A DNA stretch of 64,000 nt, taken from assembly GCF_024519285.1 (NCBI RefSeq), contig NZ_JAMZCY010000005.1, positions 1-64,000 on the forward strand. The letters are read 5' to 3'. Below the pieces are notes generated by a model, which saw nothing but the letters and a program-made list of their open reading frames with translations, did no database searches and was not told the origin of the DNA. This stretch comes from Cohnella sp. WQ 127256. GTDB lineage: Bacteria > Bacillota > Bacilli > Paenibacillales > Paenibacillaceae. Shown here in pieces: positions 52,929 to 60,173 of the stretch. A program made the translations under genes and the position numbers. The number at the start of each line of letters is the position of its first letter. Position 1 is the first letter of the stretch.

Positions 52929-53819
52929 ATGAAGCGACTGCTATTTCTCTTGGTATTGATCACAGCTGTACTTACAGCGTGCGGAACGAACGCATCCACA
53001 AAGGAAGGGGACCATTCTACGATGGATAAGGATCATGGTGGGCACCAATCGGATAACCAAACGAAGGAAGCGACAGGCCAGGAGCATGCCGGGCACGGGA
53101 ATGAAGGCGGGAATGACATTCAAGCCAATACCGTAAAGGCCGTATGGACCCTTGCAGGCGGACAAAAGCCTCAGGCGAAGCAGGATACGACCATTCGTGT
53201 GGAAATTCAGAACAATAATGACATGCCGATTGAGGATTTTGATACGAACCATGAAAAGAAGCAGCACTTGATCATTGTCAGCAAAGATTTGTCGTTTTTC
53301 ACCCATATCCACCCCGCATATAAAGGCAATGGCGTATTTGATATTACGACGCAATTTCCAGCGGGCGGGGATTACAAGCTGATTGCTGATTTCCTTCCGA
53401 CCGGCGGCAGCGCGATGACCAAGATGGAATGGGCTCATGTAGAAGGAACTCCGGCGAAAGTGGAACCGATTCAACCGAATACAGACTTAACAACGGTTGT
53501 GGACGGGAAGCAGGTCACGCTGCAGTTCGATCAGCTTGCGGCGAACAAAGAATTGATGCTTACCTATACAATTAAAGACGCGGAGACGAAGGAACCTATA
53601 ACGAACCTTCAACAGTATCTGGGCGCGGTGGGGCATGTCGTGATTTTGACGTCCGATGCAGAGAAGTATCTGCATGTACATCCGATGGAAGAGAAAGCGT
53701 CAGGTCCGGATGCTCAATTTATGACGACGTTTCCGAAGAGCGGTATCTACAAAATATGGGGACAGTTCAAGCATAACGATCAGGTGATTACCGTGCCTTT
53801 CGTCATAAAAGTGCCTTGA
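52929..53819 (+). CDS. His-rich lipoprotein with two tandem YtkA/FixH-like domains
   Basis: Exported lipoprotein of 296 residues. The signal ends at VLTACG (Cys about 18). A His/Asp-rich tether (GDHSTMDKDHGGHQSD, EHAGHGNEG) likely binds metal. Two related beta-sandwich domains follow; each ends a strand with a histidine motif, HLIIVS...FTHIHP in the first and HVVILT...YLHVHP in the second, then a GDYKLIADF or GIYKIWGQF strand. This suggests an internal duplication and copper or haem-related metal binding. AAGGAG is 11 bases before ATG 52929. It may be co-transcribed with the sirohaem-like gene 31 bases downstream. Confidence 0.75.
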   Translation: MKRLLFLLVLITAVLTACGTNASTKEGDHSTMDKDHGGHQSDNQTKEATGQEHAGHGNEGGNDIQANTVKAVWTLAGGQKPQAKQDTTIRVEIQNNNDMPIEDFDTNHEKKQHLIIVSKDLSFFTHIHPAYKGNGVFDITTQFPAGGDYKLIADFLPTGGSAMTKMEWAHVEGTPAKVEPIQPNTDLTTVVDGKQVTLQFDQLAANKELMLTYTIKDAETKEPITNLQQYLGAVGHVVILTSDAEKYLHVHPMEEKASGPDAQFMTTFPKSGIYKIWGQFKHNDQVITVPFVIKVP

Positions 53820-53850
53820 GTCAAGTAGAAAGTATGGGAGAGTGAGTGGA

Positions 53851-54468
53851 ATGGCCATGCAGAAATTTGCCGTTACACCCGGCTTTGAGGTAGGCGGTAC
53901 CTTATTTAAACCGGAGCAGCTGGCAATTCTGGGACGTATCATTGGCGAAAATGCGAAAATCGAATTAACCACGTTTAAGCAGCTCTATGTCGCCATGGAA
54001 GAGGATCGGTTAGAAGAAGTTCAGGGGGAACTTCGGGAGGTAGGGCTGCAGATCCTTCCTTCGGGTTTTTTCACCAAAAGCCTGATCGCCTGTAATTTCT
54101 GCAAAGGAGCAGATGAGGCTAGATTGGAACTGGCCAAAGCACTGGATGAGGCGATTTCAGGCCATGAGGTACCGAGCCCGCTGAAAATCGGCTACGCAGG
54201 ATGCGCCCTGGGAACAAGCGAACCGTTGCTGAAAGATATTGCCGTCGTGAAGATGAAGGATGCATTCGATATTTACGTCGGCGGTGAAGCGAAAGGATTG
54301 AAAGCTCATCTCGCCAAGCTCTTTATGTCCGGGGTGAAGGAGGAACAGGTGATTCCGATCGTTTCTCGATTAATTTTCACTTTTCAGGAGCAAGGGAAAA
54401 AGAAAGAGAAGTTTAGCAAGTTCATTGAACGCATAACGATAGAAACACTCCGGGAAATCAATGCTTAA
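53851..54468 (+). CDS. Nitrite/sulfite reductase-like domain protein with incomplete cysteine set
   Basis: Soluble protein of 205 residues built like one half of a nitrite/sulfite reductase: an N-terminal ferredoxin-like half domain (FEVGGTLFKPEQLAILGRII, IELTTFKQLYV) and a sirohaem/iron-sulfur domain. In the usual Cx5C...Cx3C pattern the first pair reads CKGADEA (second Cys is Ala) and the second pair GCALGTSEP (second Cys is Thr). Two of four ligands are thus missing, although the surrounding fold motifs remain, as in SEPLLKDIAVVK. ATG 53851 has GGGAGAGTGAG upstream. It may be a sirohaem- or metal-binding partner rather than a reductase. Confidence 0.7.
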   Translation: MAMQKFAVTPGFEVGGTLFKPEQLAILGRIIGENAKIELTTFKQLYVAMEEDRLEEVQGELREVGLQILPSGFFTKSLIACNFCKGADEARLELAKALDEAISGHEVPSPLKIGYAGCALGTSEPLLKDIAVVKMKDAFDIYVGGEAKGLKAHLAKLFMSGVKEEQVIPIVSRLIFTFQEQGKKKEKFSKFIERITIETLREINA

Positions 54469-54552
54469 TTTTGATCATGTTACTTTTACTGTAAAAGGGT
54501 ATTATGAATACACGGATCTAGAATTAGAGTTCTGAATGGAAGGAGCTACATC

Positions 54553-55650
54553 ATGAGTGACAAAAAGTCATTACTAGAAGCGTATAAAGAAGCTTCTTTT
54601 CCGGTGGATGGGCATGGAAAGAGAAACATAGAAGTATTGCAGGCAGCCTTTAAAGAGATTGAGGGCGATGTGGATAGTGATATTTATGGTAAGGGTGCAA
54701 CCATTGAGGATTTTCAGGGACGGATGGCGGAGTTTCTGGGGAAAGAAAGTGCTGTGTTTTTCCCGAGTGGGACGATGGCACAGCAAATAGCCTTGAGAAT
54801 TTGGTGCGATCAAAAGGGGCTTAAGAAAATCGCATATCATCCTTTGAGCCATTTAGAGCTGCATGAGGAAGACGCTCTTAAACAGTTACATCATATTGAG
54901 CCAATTCTAATCGCGGACAAAACAAGAGTGATCAGGCTGGATGATGTCATGAACTTGCAGGAGGATATCGCTTGTTTGTTGCTTGAATTGCCTCAACGGG
55001 AGATTGGTGGACAACTACCGAAATATGAAGAGCTTGTAGCTATTTCGGCCTATTGCCGTGAACGCGGGATCAAGCTACATCTGGACGGGGCGAGGCTTTT
55101 CGAGATTACACCGTATTATCAAAAGTCTGTGGCGGAAATTTCTCAGCTATTTGATAGTGTTTATGTTTCCTTTTACAAAGGGATTGGCGGTATTGCGGGG
55201 GCGATTCTCGCGGGGGATGCGGAATTTACAAAGGAATCGAAAGTTTGGAAAAGACGACATGGAGGCGACTTGATCAGTCTGTATCCTTATATTCTGAGCT
55301 CCGATTATTATTTCAAACAAAGAATCGATAAGATGGAACAGTACTATATACAAGCAAAAGAGCTTGCTAGCTTTTACAATCAGTGCAGTGGTGTTGCAAC
55401 AACTCCTGTCGAACCAGTTTCGAATATGTTTCATGTTCATGTTGAGGCGCCTAAAGAGCTACTTGAATCGATATTGATCAGCATATATGAAACGACAGGT
55501 ATAGGATTAACTCGTTACTTGAGAGAAACTAACGAAACGAGCTGCAACTTTGAAGTGAGTATTGGGGATCTGTATGCCAATCTGCCCAAGGAACGGGTAA
55601 AAGAAGCTTTCAAGCTACTGAATGAGAGACTAGAGAGTACTGTTTCTTAG
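54553..55650 (+). CDS. Threonine-aldolase-like PLP enzyme (beta-eliminating lyase family)
   Basis: Fold-type I pyridoxal-phosphate enzyme of 365 residues. The region FFPSGTMAQQIALRIW fits the cofactor-phosphate loop, LHLDGARLFE holds the Asp that contacts the pyridine nitrogen, and YVSFYKGIGGIAGAILAG holds the Schiff-base lysine. Low-specificity L-threonine aldolases share this plan and cleave threonine or allo-threonine to glycine and acetaldehyde. GGAAGGAGC precedes the ATG. It is monocistronic with its own terminator. Confidence 0.87.
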   Translation: MSDKKSLLEAYKEASFPVDGHGKRNIEVLQAAFKEIEGDVDSDIYGKGATIEDFQGRMAEFLGKESAVFFPSGTMAQQIALRIWCDQKGLKKIAYHPLSHLELHEEDALKQLHHIEPILIADKTRVIRLDDVMNLQEDIACLLLELPQREIGGQLPKYEELVAISAYCRERGIKLHLDGARLFEITPYYQKSVAEISQLFDSVYVSFYKGIGGIAGAILAGDAEFTKESKVWKRRHGGDLISLYPYILSSDYYFKQRIDKMEQYYIQAKELASFYNQCSGVATTPVEPVSNMFHVHVEAPKELLESILISIYETTGIGLTRYLRETNETSCNFEVSIGDLYANLPKERVKEAFKLLNERLESTVS

Positions 55651-55677
55651 GGGGAAGACACTCATAATGATCATACT

Positions 55678-55717
55678 AGGCTTCTCTGGAGTTCTTTGAA
55701 CTTCTAGAGGAGCCTTT
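55678..55717 (+). terminator. Terminator of the aldolase-like gene
   Basis: Hairpin AGGCTTCTCTGGAGTTC / GAACTTCTAGAGGAGCCT with loop TTT and a short T tail. Confidence 0.75.
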
Positions 55718-55861
55718 GTGTTTCCGCTATATAGACTGTTTTACTTCCCCATTAAATTCACCCCAAATAGTAGCCGAAACTACAACTTTCGGATAATATT
55801 CGCAGTCCTATCGACATGCTATAATCCACCTGATGAAAGATAATGATACTGGGGTGAGGGC

Positions 55862-56362
55862 ATGAGGAAGGCAAAGATTTCGCTTCTCGTGGCGGGATGT
55901 ATTCTTTTATTGGCGATGGTAGCGGGTTGCAGCGAGAAGAAGAACGAAGCGACAGACACAATGGCTCTGAGTAAATCGGATGCGAAGAAGCTAGATGATT
56001 ACTTCGCAAAGGAGAAGGAGGCACAGGAAAAGAGGGATAAAGAAGCGAAAATTCCAGAGGACTATCCACAAGAGCTTCCTTTATTAGTAGATGACGCCTT
56101 TGATATTTACTACAATAATAATGATGCGGGAACTAGCTTCCAAATCAGCTTCAGCACAATGCAAAAAATAGCAGATGTAGGCCAGCTTTATAACGATTAT
56201 ATAACAAAAAAGGGCTTTGATTATAAGGAAGATGATCATGGACCAGCGAGTAATATTTATGCCAAGGGTGAGATGCCGGATTGGAAATTCAAACTCAGCG
56301 TTATTCTCGTAACAACGGACAAGGGGGATGCATCGAGAGTAGATATTGAATATTTCAAGTAA
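55862..56362 (+). CDS. Lipoprotein of unknown function
   Basis: Exported lipoprotein of 166 residues. The signal peptide ends at MVAGCS (Cys about 23). A charged helical segment (residues 40-65, KKLDDYFAKEKEAQEKRDKE) precedes a compact domain that contains YPQELPLLVDDAFDIYYN and ends in DIEYFK. GGGGTGAGGGC precedes the ATG. The gene converges on the MFS exporter with an eight-base overlap. No family was recognised. Confidence 0.7.
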   Translation: MRKAKISLLVAGCILLLAMVAGCSEKKNEATDTMALSKSDAKKLDDYFAKEKEAQEKRDKEAKIPEDYPQELPLLVDDAFDIYYNNNDAGTSFQISFSTMQKIADVGQLYNDYITKKGFDYKEDDHGPASNIYAKGEMPDWKFKLSVILVTTDKGDASRVDIEYFK

Positions 56363-57626
56363 GTCCTACACTTTTTTGCTCAGTAGTCGGAGCCGTAGTC
56401 ATGGTCGGCCATAATATACGTCTCAATAAAACACCAAATAGACCGAGTGTGCCTATCATAAGCCCGATGAGAACGAATGAGCGACTCACACCAACGGAAT
56501 GGATGAGCATTCCACCAACGAGTGGAGCTGTTAGCATGACAAAGCTCATTATCGTATTTTGTATACCAAATATGCGCCCAGTCATATGGGGAGGCGTTTC
56601 AGTCTGCAGAGTAAAGCTATGAGTAACCATATACAACCCGTTTCCAATACCAATCAGAACACCGAAGCTCAGCAGTATACTGATTCCTATTCCCGGCTGG
56701 GAGCTCCCTAATAGGAGGATGCCTGCACCAATCAGAACATAACCCCCACCAAGCCCCCAGCCAATGGTAATGCGATTAAGCCGATTCAACAAAACGATGA
56801 TTCCCACTGCTCCAGCACCAATTGCCGATATAAACCAACCTAGCAGCGATTCATTGTGGGGATCAATCTCTCGAAGTACGGTTGGAAATTGATAATCGAT
56901 TAGCAATATCGCTAGCAAACCGAAAAACCCGAACACAAGCGTATGCAATAACCTCCTAGTCTTCAGCATGAAAGACCAGCCTTCCCGCCACTCAACCCAA
57001 AACTTAGTGAGACCTTCCATTTGTTCACGAGAGGGAGTAACGAATTCCTCCCTCATAAGGCGTAAGGGCCACAGCAACAGAGCTGACACAACTCGTGCCA
57101 CCGCATTCAGGATAATACAAATTTGAGGAGTCAGCACAATCAGTGTAATTGCGCCTAACAGAGGACCAGCTACCTTAGAGCTTTGATTCACCAGTCCGTT
57201 GAGTGAAGTAGCCCGGAGCAATAATTCGGAAGGGACGACTTGTTTGGTTAGTGCTTGCTGAGCGGGAACATGGAATAGGCTCGCTGTCGCACGAAGAGCA
57301 AGCAGCGGCAGCAGCAATGCCAAATTCGTTGCGAGTAGGACGCATAGTGTCAAGACTGCAGTTAACATATCGCACAGGATCATGATTCGGGATTTGCGGA
57401 CACGATCCACTATTGTACCTGCAAAAGAACCAAGCAACACACCTGGCAAGGCCATTACTGTTGGGATGAGTGCGATCAAAAGCGGGTCGACTCCCCAGCG
57501 GTAGACGACGAGCACTTGAATGGCGAGCATATCAAACCAATCTCCGAAAGAAGCAAGGGTATAGGAAGAAAATAGCCGTCTAAAGCTACGGTTCGAGAAC
57601 AGTGCGGAACGAGACTTGTCTTCCAT
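56355..57626 (-). CDS. MFS transporter (exporter type)
   Basis: Membrane transporter of 423 residues with 12 predicted helices. The start FSNRSFRRLFSSYTLASFGDW, with GSFAGTIVDRVRKSR as motif A, fits the MFS_3/enterobactin-exporter-like group. GGAGGA precedes the ATG. It lies 60 bases after the regulator gene on the same strand, so the two probably form an operon. Confidence 0.87.
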   Translation of the reverse strand: MEDKSRSALFSNRSFRRLFSSYTLASFGDWFDMLAIQVLVVYRWGVDPLLIALIPTVMALPGVLLGSFAGTIVDRVRKSRIMILCDMLTAVLTLCVLLATNLALLLPLLALRATASLFHVPAQQALTKQVVPSELLLRATSLNGLVNQSSKVAGPLLGAITLIVLTPQICIILNAVARVVSALLLWPLRLMREEFVTPSREQMEGLTKFWVEWREGWSFMLKTRRLLHTLVFGFFGLLAILLIDYQFPTVLREIDPHNESLLGWFISAIGAGAVGIIVLLNRLNRITIGWGLGGGYVLIGAGILLLGSSQPGIGISILLSFGVLIGIGNGLYMVTHSFTLQTETPPHMTGRIFGIQNTIMSFVMLTAPLVGGMLIHSVGVSRSFVLIGLMIGTLGLFGVLLRRILWPTMTTAPTTEQKSVGLT

Positions 57627-57686
57627 GGATTATTCCTCCGAGTGGTGGGTTTGGAATAATTGTATCTCATGGATGTCAGAGGAATA

Positions 57687-58841
57687 TCAGAGGGGGATGA
57701 GTATGCTATCGAAGATTCGCTCGATCTCTTCTCTGCGTTTTGTGAGCTTATATTTTTTATTCAGTGACTCATAAACGGCTTCATATTTCCTGAGCAGGGC
57801 AACGTCAGACACATGCTCCTTCAAATAATTAACGATCTGGCAGGTTGAGATCAACTGTAAGGGCACGTTCAAGGACATGCTCAATACATCTAATCCCTCA
57901 TCTAGCATGACAATTGCTTCTTTTCGCTCCCCGATGGTCAGCAGCCACAATCCCTTCACAATTATGTATCTTCCAATCTCTCGCAAGTACGGCTTTTCTT
58001 GAAGTAATTCCTCCAGATGGACGGCAGTTCGCTTCACCTCATCTAGGTCACCTGCCAAAAGAAATACATACATTTCCGTGATGGCAACTGGCATGACAAA
58101 GCCGCTTAATTTGTCTTCTTTAACTGTTATGCGAGTATGTTCGAATTTGGCAATCGCCATTAAGGGTTTCCCCGCATCCGCATATACTTCTAGAATATTC
58201 AGAATCGTCATCTCTCTATGCTGCTCACGCGATAGATGACCTGAGGCTAGAGCTCTCTCGCAGAAATCCAACATCTGCTCCGGGTTAGGTGCCGTCCCTT
58301 TGTAAAATAACAACAGCCAGTATAACTTTTCACGAACTGGAATGCCGTTGTCATAAGTAAACCAAATAAGATCACCTTGAATGAAATGGATGTAGATTTG
58401 ATAATAAGGATCAACCTCGAAGCCGAGCACATCCTGTTGGGAGGATAGAGCCAACAGTGATTTTCCCTGCCCGAACAGATGATACTTTTTGAACAAACTA
58501 CTCATGGTAGTCTTCATGTCCATGTCAGACCTCGATGGATTATCCATCTGCTTTGGTTCACTCACCGTAAGGCTATATCCATATCCCCGTACCGTATTGA
58601 TTGCAATACAGTCCCAGCGTTTTAGTTTTTTCCTCAGTCTGTAAATATGATCGTCAACTGTTCGTTCCACTGGATACTCAGACGGCCATACTCGGTCAAG
58701 CAGCTGTTCTCTTGTATAGGTTCGGTTACGGTTCTCGAACAAAAATTGAAGTAGGGCGAATTCTTTGGCCAGTAATTGTTGCTCATCCGAGCCACAGGTA
58801 ACTAAATAACCAGTAGGATCATAGACAAACTCTAACATCAT
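57687..58841 (-). CDS. OmpR/PhoB-type winged-helix regulator with TPR-like sensor domain
   Basis: Regulator of 384 residues without a receiver domain. Residues 1-95 are a winged-helix DNA-binding domain (FALLQFLFENRNRTYTREQL, YPVERTVDDHIYRLRKKLK, NTVRGYGYSL). The remaining 280 residues are helical with TPR-like repeats, as in SARP/BTAD-type activators. ATG 58841 has AAAGGAAG upstream; an in-frame start 16 codons earlier has none. It is upstream of and probably controls the MFS exporter. Confidence 0.82.
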   Translation of the reverse strand: MMLEFVYDPTGYLVTCGSDEQQLLAKEFALLQFLFENRNRTYTREQLLDRVWPSEYPVERTVDDHIYRLRKKLKRWDCIAINTVRGYGYSLTVSEPKQMDNPSRSDMDMKTTMSSLFKKYHLFGQGKSLLALSSQQDVLGFEVDPYYQIYIHFIQGDLIWFTYDNGIPVREKLYWLLLFYKGTAPNPEQMLDFCERALASGHLSREQHREMTILNILEVYADAGKPLMAIAKFEHTRITVKEDKLSGFVMPVAITEMYVFLLAGDLDEVKRTAVHLEELLQEKPYLREIGRYIIVKGLWLLTIGERKEAIVMLDEGLDVLSMSLNVPLQLISTCQIVNYLKEHVSDVALLRKYEAVYESLNKKYKLTKRREEIERIFDSILIPL

Positions 58842-58984
58842 CCGTCTTCCTTTCGTTCGTAATTCAGATTTATTTCTCAACAGCTTCATATGTAGCGGAA
58901 ATTCACATGACTATTGTAGCACTAGAGTGGCAACTAGGTGCAAACGAGGCAGGGAAATCCTCAATAATGCATAAAACAAAATTT

Positions 58985-59010
58985 TTTACATTCATTTCAT
59001 TTCATTTCCT
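58985..59010. repeat. Short TTCAT tandem repeat in intergenic region
   Basis: A TTCAT pentamer is repeated about four times in an AT-rich region between the divergent regulator and pdaA genes. The rest of 58842-59160 holds no gene that I can support. Confidence 0.5.
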
Positions 59011-59160
59011 TTTCTCTTATCATTGATCTAAAACTAATTCTATTATTGTTATATCATTTATGGAGATTAGATTCTGCAACCCTGATTACATTTTGTGAAT
59101 TTATATGTTGCTCAGCATCAGGCGAAGAAATATTGGCTTCGTCTGCGAATTTGCTAGATC

Positions 59161-59191
59161 CGAATATAACCAACTGCTTTGTGACATATTA
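59161..59191 (+). promoter_or_regulatory. Sigma-G-like promoter of pdaA
   Basis: CGAATA and CATATTA separated by 18 bases closely match the forespore sigma-G consensus (TGAATA, CATACTA). It lies 42 bases before the pdaA start, fitting the known forespore expression of pdaA in Bacillus. Confidence 0.6.
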
Positions 59192-59232
59192 CTTCCAGTA
59201 TCGAAGAACGCGAGACTGGAGTGAAAGTTTTA

Positions 59233-60015
59233 ATGAAACGCTACACTTTGCTTATGATTTCTGTCGCTATGCTCATTTTGTTGTTCCCATTGACCACGGC
59301 GGCAGCGGATATAGGGAAACCGTATCACTTTGGGTTTAAGAAAAGTAAAAACGAGACCCTTCCTTCTATTAATGAAGAGGGCTTTAAGGACATCGTTCAG
59401 AAGAACGGGGCTATTTTTCTAGGGGATACAAGTAAGAAGGAGCTTTATCTCACGTTCGACAACGGTTATGAGAATGGGTATACAGCCAAAGTATTGGATG
59501 TGCTCAAGGAGCGGCAGGTTCCGGCAGTCTTTTTTGTTACGGGACATTTTGTAGGGGATCAGCCCGATTTAGTCAATCGAATGGTTAATGAAGGTCATCT
59601 GATTGGTAATCATTCGTGGAGTCATCCCGATATGACCCAAGTTTCAACTGAGAAAATGAGGAATGAGCTGGATAAAGTAAAGGAGCAGGTTGCGAGCTTA
59701 ACGGGGCAAAAAGAGATGTATTTCATGCGACCGCCGAGAGGGATTTTTAGCGATCGGATGCTTGCTGCTAGTAAGGATTTAGGGTATATGAATGTTTTTT
59801 GGTCTGTTGCTTATAAGGATTGGGATATTCATGCGCAAAGAGGACGAGACTATGCTTATTCACAAGTCATGTCGCAGCTTCACCCTGGTGCAGTCATCCT
59901 GCTCCATTCGGTGTCCAAGGACAATGCAGATGCTTTGGGTAAGATTATTGATGATGCTCGTGAGAAGGGCTATGAGTTCAAAAGATTGGATCAACTGACG
60001 GCTAAAAATTATTAA
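59233..60015 (+). CDS. pdaA: PdaA-type N-acetylmuramic acid deacetylase
   Basis: Secreted polysaccharide deacetylase of 260 residues. A signal peptide (LLMISVAMLILLFPLTTAAA) is followed by the PdaA-specific start GKPYHFGFKKSKNETLPSIN and the NodB domain: LYLTFDNGYENGYTAKVLDVL (catalytic Asp), GNHSWSHPDM (metal-binding His), MRPPRG and LLHSVSKDNADAL. It removes N-acetyl groups from muramic acid, a step in making muramic delta-lactam of the spore cortex. ATG 59233 has GGAGTG upstream; a GTG at 59221 is within that site. A sigma-G-like promoter precedes it. Confidence 0.92.
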   Translation: MKRYTLLMISVAMLILLFPLTTAAADIGKPYHFGFKKSKNETLPSINEEGFKDIVQKNGAIFLGDTSKKELYLTFDNGYENGYTAKVLDVLKERQVPAVFFVTGHFVGDQPDLVNRMVNEGHLIGNHSWSHPDMTQVSTEKMRNELDKVKEQVASLTGQKEMYFMRPPRGIFSDRMLAASKDLGYMNVFWSVAYKDWDIHAQRGRDYAYSQVMSQLHPGAVILLHSVSKDNADALGKIIDDAREKGYEFKRLDQLTAKNY

Positions 60016-60044
60016 AGATATCGTATACCCCAAGTCGCCTAAAC

Positions 60045-60075
60045 AAAAGAGACAGCACTCGTGCTGTCTCTTTTT
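60045..60075 (+). terminator. Terminator of pdaA
   Basis: Perfect hairpin AAAAGAGACAGCAC / GTGCTGTCTCTTTT with loop TC and a T run. Confidence 0.9.
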
Positions 60076-60173
60076 GGTTATGGATAAAGTTGTCATGAAA
60101 TTTCCAGCCACAGTAACTTATTTGTTTTTAAATCGTCTCTATACATAATAAACCAATTCGGAGGAACAAGATC

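Noticed and set aside
59046..59339. 97-codon plus-strand frame before and across the pdaA start
   Set aside because: It overlaps the pdaA signal peptide in another frame and contains the sigma-G-like promoter; no similarity recognised.
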